From assembly GCF_005239225.2 (NCBI RefSeq), contig NC_133293.1:7254001-7318000 (forward strand): a stretch of DNA of 64,000 bases. Reading direction: 5' to 3'. Position 1 is the stretch's first letter, and each line of letters opens with the position of its first letter. This DNA is from Populus alba (taxonomy: Eukaryota; Streptophyta; Magnoliopsida; Malpighiales; Salicaceae). Positions 35,561-48,811 of this stretch are shown in pieces. Position numbers and translations under genes: made by a program. The notes beneath the pieces were generated by a model that saw only the letters and a program-made list of their open reading frames with translations, ran no database searches and was not told where the DNA came from.

Positions 35561-36340
35561 AAAAACATAGATTTATAAACCAAAGAAAAGATAATATAAT
35601 AATAAATAATAGTGTTTTGTAAGGTTAGGTAGGCAAGTACAAAAGCATTACTTTTTTTTAGTTTTTAATAATAATAATAATTAATAGTAGTGGTAGAATA
35701 GACTACCGGTAGGCTTCATGCAATTAAACATGAAGATATGATTTCATTCCCTGAATGCATGGACAGAATTGATAGTCCTTCACGGAGTCTAAAAGCTCCA
35801 ATAATTAATTATTATTATTACTATTCAACAAAACATAAATCACGTGTAACTACACTACTACAGTGCATGATGTACAATCAGCTGATATATAAAAAAAAAA
35901 TACACATTTTTTTTTTTTAAAAAAACCGGGAACAATACACCTTGAACAAGTATTGGCCTTGTTGGCGCGCTTCAGGCCAAATTATTTATTTTTATAGAAA
36001 ATAATATTAGGTATTGAAATAATAAAAAATAAAACATAAAAGTTTGTTTACGAAAAATACATAACAACGCTTATTATGCCCAAACTAACATGAGATATCT
36101 TGTTAAATTTGCAATTCAAATTATATGATTAAAACAATTCGATAAAAAATAAAAATATTATAAAGTTTTTTTAAAAAAAATATGTTAACTTTTTAAATAT
36201 GTAACTTGAGTAATTAGAAGTGGAGCACCCAATATAAAAAAATCATAAAGTTTAATTTTTAATAAAATAAATATTAAATAATAAAATAAAAAATCAATCA
36301 TACAAAAAGATTTTAAAAATAACAATTCATAGAATAAGAA
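35561..36340. other. AT-rich intergenic DNA
   Basis: No gene. Short A-rich remnants of the family A repeat are visible near 36100-36300. Confidence 0.5.
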
Positions 36341-36920
36341 TCAAAATCATTATTACTACTATTATTGATAAATAATTTAATCACTATTATTATTATTATT
36401 ATCAATATTGTTATCTCTATTATTATTAAAATTAGTGCTATTATTGTTGTTGTTGTTACTGCTAGTATTATCATTAATAATAATAATAACAGCAATAACT
36501 GTCTCATAAGTGTTGTTACTATTTTCAAAACTAATTTTTACCATCATCATTATTAATAATAATAATATTATTATTACTAATACCATTATCACTAATATCA
36601 TAAACATAAATTTCTATTATTGCCACGATTATTATTATAATTATTATCATCACCACAACTATTATCATTATAACAAACTATTACTATCATAGTTGTTATC
36701 ATCATCATTATTATCAGAATCATAATCATTATCACTACTATCACCATCACAATAAATTATTGTTATTATTATTACCACTATTATTATTATTAGTATTGTT
36801 ATTACTATCACCACCACTACTACCACCACTACTATTATCATCATCATCATCATCATCATTATTATTACTATTATCATCATTAATATTATCATCATTTTTA
36901 TTATTGTTTCTATTATATTA
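36341..36920. repeat. Degenerate ATT/ATC trinucleotide tract
   Basis: About 580 bp are built almost only of ATT, ATC, ACT and GTT triplets. The tract keeps a period of three, so every frame on both strands stays open and yields strings of Ile, Asn, Asp, Thr and Val. These frames are by-products of the microsatellite and not genes. Confidence 0.9.
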
Positions 36921-37169
36921 TCGTTGTTGTTAAAAAAATAAAAACATTAAATTTGATTTGAATGATAAAACTGAAAACTATAAAAACTTTAACAAAAAGG
37001 CAAGGGAAAAGAATAAGAAATCAAATTTAAATTATTATTATTCTCATTAAAAAAAATAAAAAATCATAAATTTGGTTTAAGGGATAAAATTAAAAGCAAT
37101 AAAAACTTTAACAATAGGAGGACAAAGGAAAATACAAATAAAAGTAGAAGGACCGAATTGAAACATCCA

Positions 37170-37960
37170 ACAATCTATTTTTTTTTCAATTTCATCATCC
37201 AACAATCTAATTTTTTTTATATATATATATATTTTCAATTTCTTCTTTTAGTATTGAGTTATTTTAAAATTGAGTTTCGTAATTTTTTTCAAGTTGTTTT
37301 ATGTGGAGTTATCTCTGTTGCATGTATTTATTTTTTTTCTCTTGATTTCAACATTCAGCATTAGATTCGTTGAAAATGGAGCTTCATAATTTTTTTATTT
37401 GTTTTTTATGAAGTTATCTTGGTTTTATTACTCGGGTTGCAGGTTTAACAAGTTGCCCTGAGTTGACTTAGATTGTTGTTTTAAACAAAATTGATTTTTT
37501 TTATTTTATCTTTTAACATTGGATTGGTTGAAAATTTAGTTTTATATTTTTTTTTAGACTTTTTTTATGTGAGGTTATCTCAATCTCATGACTGGAGTTG
37601 CGGGTTCGACATATTAACATGGGTTGACTCAATAGTTTTTTTTTTAATTTATTTATTTTTACTTTCTTCTTTTAACATCGGGTTGATTAAGAATTGATCT
37701 TTATAATTTATTTTGATTTTACTTCTACAGGGTTATCATAATCTCATGATCTAGGTTATAAATTTGACAAGTTAATCTTAATTAATCTAATATATTGCAG
37801 TCTTGATATTTAATAAAAAAAATATCATCTAATATATTATTGTATCAATATTTAAAAAAAATCATCCAATATGTATTATATTTTAAGTTTATGATTAGAT
37901 TTTTTATTATAAAACACATTATAAATACTTGATAATTTTTTGATGTCAGGAAAAAATTAA
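37170..37960 (+). repeat. Family A diverged repeat array
   Basis: Blocks in the same orientation as 4620-5640, for instance CAATTTC(A/T)TC(A/T)TC, AACATTGGATTGGTTGAAAATT, ATGTGAGGTTATCTCAATCTCATGACT and GGTTCGACATATTAACATGGGTTGACTC. Confidence 0.65.
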
Positions 37961-40900
37961 TCTAACTCGTAACACTGTGTGGTACGATTCAATAGCCACG
38001 AGAGGAGAGCGTATAGCGACTGTCAAAATATACAACACGGGGCTGGTTTAACAGTTAATTTTAGAAATATTTTTGTATAATTAACATGTAAAAATATATA
38101 ATAAGTGAAAATTCAATTTTAATTGATCCGGTAGTAAATTGACTACAGAATTCAAGTAATTAATACAGCATATTTTCATATAATTAGCATGTTCTGAGCA
38201 ATCAATACATGCATTCATTTGAACACTTGTGACTCATGCGAGAGTAACCTGATTATTAAATCATTTTAACATTTTTATCATATGACAGCAAAAGTGTGCA
38301 GTTATATATATATTAGTGTTTTTCCAGAAGGGCTACGGTAATTTTATATACTCCAAACCCATCATCTATTAAATATAATTATTATAATGTTACAGACAAA
38401 AAAAAAAAAAAAACCTTAAGAACTTCTATTATATATCAGATTAAATAAATAACATTATCTTGTTATCAGAAAATAATCACTCAATATTCAACACCAAACC
38501 ACCATCTCGCCATCATCGTCTTCACCACCAGTACTGGTTCTTGCTATCTAGTAATATACTCACTATTAGTGTCCCATTGTTACTTCTCCCTCTACCTTCA
38601 TTGTTTTTACCTTCTTCTTATGGACTTAACTACCATTTGAAACACCAACTGATAAAAATTATGTACAGGAAAAGATATGTGCCGGTACTGAGCTATATAT
38701 CGCGATCTGAAATATATACCGCCATGAAAGCTGGCCTTTTTGTGTGAGAGAAACACGAAAGCATGCATGAGAAGGAGAAGCACATACTGATTTCACTATG
38801 CAACTTATTTATTAACCTAGCGGCAGGATGCATGGGTCTCGAATACAAGAACAGAGCCTAGATGCACGAGCAAAGCTTCAAGAGGTTCTTGACTCCATGG
38901 TGCGTGGGCTCGAGTCTTTCTCGTCTCAAGTCTAACATGGGATTTCCAATGCCACCACTGTCTTGATTCAAGAAATCTACACTTTTGTCTGCCATTTTCA
39001 TGTCCTTTCTTGTCTCCGGCCTGAGCATTCTCTTATCGTGGCGCTACGTTTTGATACACTCCTACAGGATATCATGCCCATATGAGGGTCTCGTCGAGAG
39101 GGAAGTGGCTTTGGGAAACCAGATTATGATTGTACGGAATTTGCCATGTCATTGCTATTGGAATCATAAAGAAACTGGGAGTCTGGGAGGTGAGGCGACG
39201 ATACTGTGCGTTGTACACCATCGCAAATTTTATTATACATTGAAGCAATGTTTTTTTTCATATATATATTCCCAAATTTTTTTCTCTCATTTTGATTGAG
39301 TTCTTGAATTTCAAAATTGAAAGACAATTCTTTAGGGATAATTTATTTTTGAAAAAAAATATCAAGGTGGAAAAGACAACGAAAATAGATGGTGAGTTCA
39401 AAATGAAGCATGAAAAGTTTAGTTTAATCCTCTAATTTTTTAAATTATACATTTTCAAACCCTTGAATTTTTTAAATTCAATTTTGATATATATATTTAT
39501 TTATTTTCAGCCTATGATTTAAGAAAGGGAGAGAGAGCCTGGTCGATTTTGATCGCTAAGTAATTGATTTTTGGGTTTATTTTTTTGAAGCTACAAGTGG
39601 GTTAATCAAGATCTATATGGTGTTTTCTATGTTTTGAGTAATAAATGAGTTGAAAATCAAGGTTTTAGGCTAAAAACCCTTTACCTTGATTTTCTGGTGA
39701 CCTTCTGGTCGTCAATTATAGACAACATGTTGTTTATATTATTTTTATTTAAAAAAAATAAACAAGGACAGAGAATGTATTGTCTGTCCTTTTAAATTAA
39801 AAAAATAAATTAAGAGGCCTAGTGCACTGATCCAGTCATGCGCCTAACTTTTTTTTTTCTTCTCCTTCTCATTTTACTCAATGGCAGTTTGGTTTTTTTA
39901 TTCTTTTTTGTTATTTAATGTATTTTCATTCCTTAATATTTTTTTAGAAAATATAATTTCACTATCTATTATTAATGATTTATTTTTTAAATCAAGTTGT
40001 GTTTTTTTTACCAATTTTGTGTCTTAATATTGAATTAATTGAAGATTAAATTTTCAATTTGTTTTTTTTTAGGATTATCTCCATTGATTTTACAAGTTAA
40101 CTCCACTTAACTCAAATTAATTTAAATGAATTTAACATGTTAATTTCTCATTATTAAATAAAAATATTATTAGATGTATCACCATCTCAACCTCCTTAAA
40201 AAATATCTTTTAATATGCCATAAATTTTGAAATCAAGATTAAATCATTTTCACTGAAAAACAAGTTAACAACGATTCTTAGGTTTGTTTTTTAATTTTTG
40301 GCATTCGAAATAATTAAATTTTGATATATCTCACCTGCGGTATACTAGGCGAGCTTCAATGCTTGTTTGGCATTGTGGTTAAACCTGCTTTTTGAAAAAT
40401 TTAAAATTTTTTTTTTGCTAAAATTAAATGCAGTTTGTACTTTTTAGATTGTTTTGATATGTTGATATCAATAATGATTTTTAAAAAATAAAAAAACATT
40501 ATTAACATGCTTTTCAGCACGAAAAGTTATTTGAAAATAACAGATAGAACACCCTCTCAACCGAGGTTACAGTAATTTGACGTGAAGAATACCTTAAGCT
40601 GGGCATTATAACTGCTAAACAATAGCAGTAGCCATTTTTAAAGTAGAATGGTAAAAATAAATAAATAAATAAATAGACGGGAAAGGAGGGTGCTGAGCTC
40701 TCAAGCAAGTGTCGATTACATGAGGCTTCCTCTGCATTCTGAGCAACAATGGTGAAAAAAAAACCAGTTTAATTCCAAGTTAAATAAATAAAGATAGAAC
40801 CATGACTCCACCATTGCCATTTTCCTTTAGTGTTCGAAATAGTATTCTATGGTGTTAAATTGTCAGATCACTAATTTACGTATATTATATAGTCTGCTAT

Positions 40901-42089
40901 ATAGCTTACAGTGTTCCCCATTTCCTCCACATGAATTGATGGACCACAGGCACTACACTTGCCCCCTCCCCTCCGATGTCCGATCTCGTTTCTCTTGCTT
41001 ACATTTGTAGCCGGACCGGAGGGGCTTTTTCAGGCGAAAAAGCCATTGAAAAGGACAGGCACCCACCCTCTTGAAGGAGGTTGCCGCTGGACATTCCGTG
41101 TGCAGGGCCCAGTCCTGCCTTTCTAAAAGTTTACAGGGAGGAGTAACTTGCATCCAATCAAGTGAAAAGAAAGTCTAGATGTATCCAAGCTTTTCATTTC
41201 CTAGAGGAAAAAGAAACTCGCCCATAAAGTTACATTTGCCAAAAGGAGAAACTATGCAGCGGTGCGAGGTTCAATTGAAAATTGTTTTCGAGCTTAAAAA
41301 TTCTTTTTAAAAAAACATTAACATTAATTATATTGGTCACTACAAAAAAGAAGGAGGTTAGATAATATTTTTACATTTCCATTGTACAGTGTGATTATTC
41401 AATTAACCTTTAATAAAAAACTTGGATCAATGAGTTTTTTAGCATTTGACTTAATTTTTACATGGTTAAGTTAATCCATTATCCTTGAAAATTAAAAAAA
41501 AAATTATCTTTAACTTTAAGGTTATTTTATCTTTTATATTTGATAATTATTGAGTGTTATTGAAGACATAATGATAATTTAACAAATAAAAAAATAAAAA
41601 AACAGAAATGGATGAACAATAATCTATGCCTTCAGACAGAGTGTGCGGTGGCCAAAACCTGGCTTCCAGGACAACAATCAAAATGTCTCGATATCCTCTC
41701 CACTTAAAAATAGTGTGTGTTCCATAAATATGATCTATTTAGCGTGTGAAGACCTTATTTTCTTATATTTTCACTCTCTCCACTTGATTTTCATGTTGAC
41801 CATCTAAAAAATAAAATTAGCCCCTCATGTTATCATTTTTTAAGATTTGGTCCATATTCTCTTGAATATATTTTTTTGTTTAGAATAATTAATGAAATTA
41901 AAGATTTTTTTCAATTTTATCTCTTATAGATTTTTTCATCTTTTCAATATGGTTCTCATTCTTTTTATTACTATTTTTTATTTTGAATGATTTTTTAAAT
42001 TTGTTTTTTTTCCTTAAACTTTAATCCTTGAGTTTTTTTCCTATCAAATATAATATATATATTTTGTTATCATTGCTATTTTTTTTACC
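37961..42089. other. Intergenic; one family B element; several unrecognised GC-richer stretches
   Basis: A family B copy is at about 40365-40540. Stretches 38820-39240 and 40930-41160 are GC-richer. The former reads as a broken plus-strand frame with stops, possibly an old coding fragment; I could not assign it to a family. The plus frame 38985-39299 lacks family resemblance. Nothing else is seen. Confidence 0.45.
40365..40540 (+). repeat. Representative family B dispersed AT-rich element
   Basis: Starts TTGTTTGGCATTGTGG, has the core TTTTTAGATTGTTTTGATATGTTGATATCAATAATG, and ends near CTTTTCAGCACGAAAAGTTATTTGAAAA. At least 12 related copies occur in the window in both orientations (about 7295, 13185, 13910, 14262, 17878, 20330, 20585, 26876, 27285, 31803, 33070 and 33340). 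Complete copies are about 170-200 bp and end in versions of GTTTGG and CCAAAC, as a MITE would. Confidence 0.75.
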
Positions 42090-42900
42090 TTACAAGATTT
42101 TTTTAGATTGATTTTTTTTACTGTTTCATCCTACAATATTTAATTGGTAGGATGTTTGGCTTTTTAGTTAAACCCGAATCTAAATTTTTATGGCATGTAT
42201 TAACCCGGGTTTATGAATTTCACCCGGGCTTTCTTGGTATTTTTTCCTTCTTTTTAAGCTTTTTTTTTTTGCTTCATCCTACAACATGTTGTTTTTTTAA
42301 TTCACTCCATGAGATTTTTCAATCCTTTTAGAAATAACATGGGTTGCCTCTTTTCTTCCTCTTCTTGTCTTTGTTAGATTTAGCTATGTTTAAAGTTATC
42401 TTCAGACATTTAAATCTTTAAGTGTTGAGCTTTTAAGTTGAGTCTGAGTTAAGAATTTAATGGCTCATGAGTTTAAAAGTTTAAATCGAGTTTATTGGGC
42501 TTGCTTAATTTTTTTTTCTTTTTTTAAGTTTTTTTTTTTTAATTTCATCATCCAACACTCTTTTTATTTGCTTTCTATATGATTTATCTGTGTTTTTAAA
42601 ATAACAAGGATTGCTAAAGGAAATATATTTTTTAATTGAATTAAATTTATTGGGCAGGTTTTGATTTTTTTAGTTGAGCCCATGTCTATAATTTAACGAG
42701 TTATGAGTTTGAGAAATTAACTTGAGTTTGTTTAGTTTTTTTCTTCTTTTTTAACTTTTTTTTTTCGGTTTCATCTACTAATATTTTATTATTTTTTTAT
42801 TTGTTTTCTATAAGGTTTTTTTTTTTATTTTGAAAGTAACAAGAGTTAACTTAGATTTTTATTTTTGCCTTTGTTGAATCTATTTTTTTAATTAAATTGA
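42090..42900 (+). repeat. Loose family A-like repeat array
   Basis: T-rich blocks recur with CATCC(T)ACAA(C/T)AT, AACCCGGGTTTATGAATTTCACCCGGG, GAGTTTAAAAGTTTAAATCGAGTTTATTGGG and similar. They share the layout of family A but with longer poly-T segments and weaker matching. Confidence 0.5.
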
Positions 42901-43640
42901 ATTAATTACGTGAGTGTAAGAATAAGATGCTCATTTTATGGTGTTTTGTTTTATTTATTTTTTGAGTCACTACTCTTACAACAAACGGGTGACTTTTTTC
43001 AGTTACAAAATTCTTAGAATTTTTTACACTTTTTAAAGTGCTGCTATCATATGATCATCTTTTTTTATACCAACAAAAATTAATTCGACCTGCGACATTT
43101 CGCATGTTAAAGCTAAAACTTATCAACAAGTTATTAAAATTGATTAAATACTGATACCGGTTAAATCATTAGATTTAAATTTAGTAAATTAATTTTATCA
43201 GATAGTGTACACTCTCTCAAAAACATACTGCTTGGTACCAACATGATCATAAAATGATTGGCTAAAGTTTTGTGTATGCATAGGAATTGAATGTTATTAC
43301 AAAGAGCATGTCAGGAAATATAGGCAGAGACAAAGGCAACAGGGGACCATCCTCATTTGCTCCCCTTGTTACCAGGAATGCTGCCGCCTCCTCCATTCCT
43401 CCATCCTCCACTGCTTTTGGCCTAAAAAGTGTATGCGCCACTATCCCACAGTGGCTGCTGCTGCAATTATTACTCATTTATTTATTTAATCCTCCTAAGC
43501 TTTCAACTCGGAGAGCCCAATTGAATCTTGGTCTTGGGACATGAGTGCGTAAGGCGGACCCTGTCGTGTCCGGCTACTGTGGCGAATCGTGTTTCTGTGG
43601 CAACATGTCTCAGGAGAGTGGCCACTGGCTCTAGTATGCT

Positions 43641-43688
<48 letters not shown>

Positions 43689-44626
43689 GTATTTATTGTG
43701 GTCTTAGATTCTAGGCAGCTTTATGTATTGACATGAACACTGCCATCAAGAATGTTCAAGCATAAAAATATTCGGTGATGCAGCCGATGTTCAAGTAAAA
43801 TAACTACTCTATTTCCCAGATTTCCTTTTGGGACTCCTGTTATTTTATTTCCCTAGTCCCCATGGTTTCACTTTTTTTTTTGTTACCGTCTATGTTTTGC
43901 TATAACTACAAATTTGAAAGAACACCCTCTAGTTTCGCATAAATTCTACTAAAACTTATCTTAAAATTATTGCAATATTAGATACACATAAAAACTTCGA
44001 TTATTTGCTTGCGAGTTGCACGGAGGCTTACCTCGCAAACAAACGCACAATCATCAGGACGCGGTTGGGAACTACCTGCACTTTTTTTTTAATCAAAATC
44101 AAATAGAAACGGGTTTGTCCGACTGTCTTTTGTTTTGCGCATGTTTATGTTTTTTTTTAATAGAGTAAGCGAGAAGCTTCATGTCAGTTGCCCATGCGGG
44201 GACTAGAAGTTTAAGAACAAGCCCTGCGATTGTATAGGGTTTTCCTGGACCCATTTATTCGCCATACTATAAAATAATAATGGGGCAATGATTCTGAAAG
44301 AAAAATCAACTCCCATTGTAGCACCTGTTTTGGATTTGAAGCCTGAGAGCTGAGATTGGCACTTGATTAGTTCCGATTGAGTAAAGAACACAACAAAAGT
44401 TGCATTGTTTTACTTTGCGGTAGATAATATAATGAGAGATGTCTATGTCACAGCACGCTGTATCCAACCCAATGTGAAGAAAAGAATGGAATCAAGGTCC
44501 ATAGATTACAAGAGAGGGAAAATGCAGTATAGCAACGAAAACTCTTCTGCGCAATTTGCATTGAAGATTTACAAATAGTTGGTACAGAAGAACTCTTTGA
44601 ATGGTATGGTATGATCACACACAGAG
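42901..44626. other. Intergenic with AT microsatellite; 3' side of DCD2
   Basis: A (TA)21 microsatellite lies at 43643-43684. A GC-richer segment at 43290-43640 has short frames on both strands with no known family. The stretch near the right end is presumably the 3' untranslated region of the minus-strand enzyme gene; a minus AATAAA is at 44254-44259. Confidence 0.5.
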
Positions 44627-47600
44627 TTAATGAAGTGCAGCTTTTACAGAGGATGATCCTTCTTTGAGCTTACGGAAGTAAGATTTATACCTCTGTGCTA
44701 AACCAAACATGCCTAGAGTGCCCCCTGTGTGAAGCATCACCACTTGTGCACCCCCTTCCATTTCTTCCCTGCTAAGTTGTGTTGCCATTTCCCATGCAGC
44801 CAAAGTATACACAGGATCCACTAGAACACCAGTCTGCTGTGCAATTTGTTGGCATGTCTCTGTTTCTCCTTCCAAAACATTGCCAAATCTAACAGAGAGA
44901 GAAAGACACGTCTCAAGTTGTTAACCAAAACAAATAATTCCAATCAAAATATATCCTGAATAGATCTTACACTGTATGTGCCCATGACATCACAAATAAA
45001 GACTTAGTTCTCAGTCTCCTTGAAAAAACACTTCCCTTCGGGGGACATTTATAACTCTTTTGCACTGATTTTAAACTAATAATTGTGAAGAAGGCTACAC
45101 TGAATGGATGATCTCACAGTTTATAAGTAGGTTACAATGAATAGCTGTGCAATTGTTACGGGAAACTCCTAAACAATGTTGCCAAATTACAGAATTAGTG
45201 AAACTAGCAGTAGAGACCATCAAGGAGGCTGAGTGATGTATACACTGAAATGAATAAAAAAAAGGGCTCATCTTTTCTGATTCATTGGTCCAATGATAAT
45301 TACCCAGTAAATATTATACAACCCAGGTCAATTTGTTTTTAATACGTTCTCTTTATCTCCTAGTTCTCCCCCACATTGCATAAGAAACTTCATAATCTAA
45401 TTCTTCTACTTCCAGATTAAAAAAAAAAAATGTCAGTTCTCTCTTTATTTCTCTGCTTCTGAATTTTGCATGGATATTATAACTAGAATTTTTTTACGGA
45501 ACCTTATTATTACAATTCTGCGCATATATAATTACTCAAATGTTCCGTGCTACACAAAGGTTAAACACTTGGTTACATAGATTTTAAGGGCAACAAAAAA
45601 AATGGAAACATAAAGTTTGAAAGAGCAAAAAAAGATAAGCACATTACGCACTTTCTCTGATGGAAGCGCGCGACCCAATGAACAACTCCATCTACTTCAT
45701 TTAAGCAATGGTCAGTAAGATGAAAACCAAATCGTGTCCTGAAATCAGAAATTAATTTTTGCTCTTGTTGTCTGTATGCATCGATTGTATCAGCCAACAT
45801 GACTGCAGTTACCTCCCATGGGAGCCTGAGAGGTCACCAAAAATAGTTAAGAGTGTTGCCATTGCATGGTCACATAAAACTCAATCCCTGGGAGTGGTTG
45901 GTAACACAATCATTCAAATATTTAGTCAGGTCAATTGAAGGCTCTAATAGAAACTGGAACATACCCTAAACATTGGGCTCCAATTCCCAAACCAATGGCT
46001 GTTGTTCCAGTGCCAGCATCTACAACCAGCTTTATCTGTCTCTCTTTTCCAAGTAAATAACTCTGGCACAGATACTGCACCAGGCGAATGACACCTATAA
46101 GAAAGAATCACGTTAAATAAGCCATTGTTGGAAGCACTAGCAACTGCATCAACGACAAGTTCCAACTGATAATATAGAAATAATAAAAAAATAGTGCATT
46201 CTTAATCAAAGGGAACCTATGCTCTCTTAAATCATTAAGCAAATAGATATTATGCACATTGTCAATCCTTGGTACACAGCCCAGAGCAGCAAAGAACAAT
46301 CCAGAGACCATGAGGACATTGGCAAAGTTTAATGCACAACTAAACATTTCAAAGTCACAGCAATCCATAAGAACCATGAACATTTTTCTGGTGGTTCTCC
46401 TTGACCTTCATCAACTGCCAGTCAGTTCAAAAGTGCATAAAATAGGCCTCAGGTAAAACAACTTGAGATTCTTTGAGACAAGCATGTCAAATAAACATTG
46501 TGCTTCATCTATTACAATATAAGAGCATTAACAGAGAGTAACTCAGAATCCTCAACATGATACCCAGATAAGAAGATCCCACGAGCCTGGGTAGTAGTGC
46601 GTCATGGGCATGATTACCAAGGATCTAGATTTCCAACCTGTCTTTGTGCTTACTCCCTAAAAGCTAACAATTACCCACAAAGAGAAAAGGATTTCTCAGC
46701 AAGTATGCCTTCACATACATATACAGAAACAGGATTTCCACCTTACCTAGTAATGCTACAACATCCCCTGCTCCTTCATTGATGATTACGACCTTTCTTG
46801 GATGGTTCTCGGTGTTTCCATGATCATCTATGTGCCCAGAGCTTGAAGTACTAGACTGGGCTGATAAAGATGACTCAAGGATGTCATTACAGCATAAAAT
46901 ATGGCCAGTGTTGCTTGCCACCAAATCAGCATGACTCTTCAGCATATTCATCCGATGGGCATAAATAGATCTCGGAACATAAGTGATATCTCCATATATT
47001 GTTGAAATTAGGTTATAACCCGTCAGAATTTCAGGCTGCTCTCCTCTCAGAAGTAAATGTGATTTTAGCCCTCTCTCAGCACATGAAACAGCTGTAAAAT
47101 GCATATCTCACTAAGCCAAGCAAAATCTCATATTTACTTGTTAGAAATAGAAAATCCCATAAAAATCAAGCAAGTGTCTTAGAGTCACTACAGCAAGAGA
47201 TTACCTACCAACAGCTGCTGCGTGCGCACTTTGACAGCCTCCACATGTAACCTAGAAAAATGCCCCAGTTGAAAGTTATTTGGTCTTCAAAGTCCCTAAA
47301 ATTGAAGAGAGAATGGCTTGGTGAAGTCTACTGCATGCCATAATTCCCTAAAAACTACAGTGGGTGTTTACTTGCATGAGCTGAGATCCCTCGAGGTTGA
47401 ATCTAACAAGGACAAGCCAATCATTGACATGACTAAAATGCAAAACCAGAAACCAGCTGCTCCAGAAAAAAGCAAAACTACGCACATGATTCACAATAAA
47501 GGGGAGAGACCCAATTTTTAAAGCCAACAACGAGAAGCCCTGCATTATAACATAAAATCGCTATCCTATATCCTTAAGGAATGCAAGCTTACCACATCAG

Positions 47601-48375
47601 TCACGGAATAATCTACAAGGAGGGGGAGCAATGCATCTAGTTTTCTCGCTTTATTACCATTTACCAACGGATGCAACAAATCATCCCTTACAACATAGAA
47701 GAAAGAATCTTCACTGCCTTTCTCCATCAAGTCATCGCCAAAATATGGTTTGGTATTGTTCAAAAAGGATAAGTTACCAGATGGTCCATCCCTATTTCGT
47801 CCTTGCGAAGGGGAAAGCTTTATTTGGTGAATTTCAGTATCTGGGATATGTAACATCCATCTTCTATTAAGCACCTTTGACATTAACTCTTCATCGCTCA
47901 GTTTAACTTTAGGAAGACCCTGGAAATGAATGGAAAATACATAATCTTTATATGATTAACACACCTCTCAACGGTTTACTTTAGCAAAGGAAAAGAAACA
48001 AAAAAGCAACACCAGCCCTTGCCCAGAAAAGAAACTTTAGGCTTTAACCAATAAATTTACTGGAGTTTGTTTTGCATTCTTTCTAGAAAAAAAAAAAAAA
48101 AGAGCACACAGTTCCCGATTATTCCCTCTTCCCTTCTTCTTCTTCCCAACACATAACAAAATATACTGTAAGAGAAACTCTAAGCAACAATGTAAAGTCT
48201 TTACTCACTAATCACTTGGGCTGGCTATAACATTTACAATTCATGAAAAAAAGAAAGAAATCTTCAACGAGGGAAAGAGAAAAGGAACCTGAGAATGACT
48301 TGAAAACTGAGCCAAGCAAAGCCCGGTTTTCATGGCCTTGATTGTTCTTATACTGGTTAAACCTTGTAGTTTCAT
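44627..48375 (-). CDS. DCD2: Putative D-cysteine desulfhydrase 2, mitochondrial (PLP enzyme)
   Basis: Exons in transcript order: 48289-48375, 47593-47919, 47209-47251, 46747-47091, 45965-46094, 45652-45825 and 44627-44888. All junctions are GT-AG and the product is 455 residues. It belongs to the ACC deaminase/D-cysteine desulfhydrase family (fold type II PLP enzymes), which release pyruvate, ammonia and H2S from D-cysteine. Visible motifs: NGNKARKLD with the presumed PLP lysine K119, [10 protein letters not shown] at 140-149, [12 protein letters not shown] at 293-304 (phosphate loop) and [10 protein letters not shown] at 422-431. The first 30 residues have Arg/Lys and no acids ([16 protein letters not shown]), which suits a mitochondrial presequence. 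An in-frame stop precedes the chosen ATG. The substrate loop reads QSAH where bacterial ACC deaminase has QSNH, so activity should be tested and not assumed. Confidence 0.92.
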
Positions 48376-48811
48376 TGCAGTGGCTGCCTGCCTGCCTCCA
48401 ACTCCCACTCTCTTTACACTCTACTCTCGCAGTCCTCCCTCAAGAAGAGAAGACAGGAATCGAAACTAATTTTCTGGCTTGTGCTATGCCGTTGGGCCTT
48501 GCCTATCTGCGGGCTTCAGTCGAATAAATAATATACAAGTCCCTAAAGTTGTAAAATACTAATTACTCACTCCTCCAGGTTTCAGACTAACTATTTTATT
48601 ATTTCTGATATTAAATGGACTAATCAATTGATTCCAAAAACAAATAGGGACTAAGTTATAATTAACTCAGCTTCAGTCAAAAGGGGAGGTAAAAAATCCC
48701 GCCAAGATACGATGCCGTAAGATGCATCGGCTCGAAAGCGTAGCTGTACATAACGATAAAATTAAGCAGACCCTGGGGTTTTATCAGGGGTTTTCTTTCT
48801 CAATCTTAAAA
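48376..48811. promoter_or_regulatory. Shared upstream region between DCD2 and the SDA1 pseudogene
   Basis: This 436-bp interval separates the minus-strand ATG of DCD2 from the plus-strand ATG of the SDA1 copy. It must contain the DCD2 promoter and leader, and possibly the remains of a bidirectional promoter. No clear TATA box was identified. Confidence 0.5.

Noticed and set aside
36313..36895. Several frames of Ile/Asn/Asp repeats
   Set aside because: Products of a degenerate trinucleotide microsatellite, open in all frames.
38460..39299. Two plus frames of about 100 codons
   Set aside because: The first uses a TTG start and lacks motifs; the second has no family resemblance and its neighbouring frame has stops.
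40953..41153. 66-codon minus frame in a GC-richer stretch
   Set aside because: No motif and no gene context. Possibly an old fragment, but not supportable.
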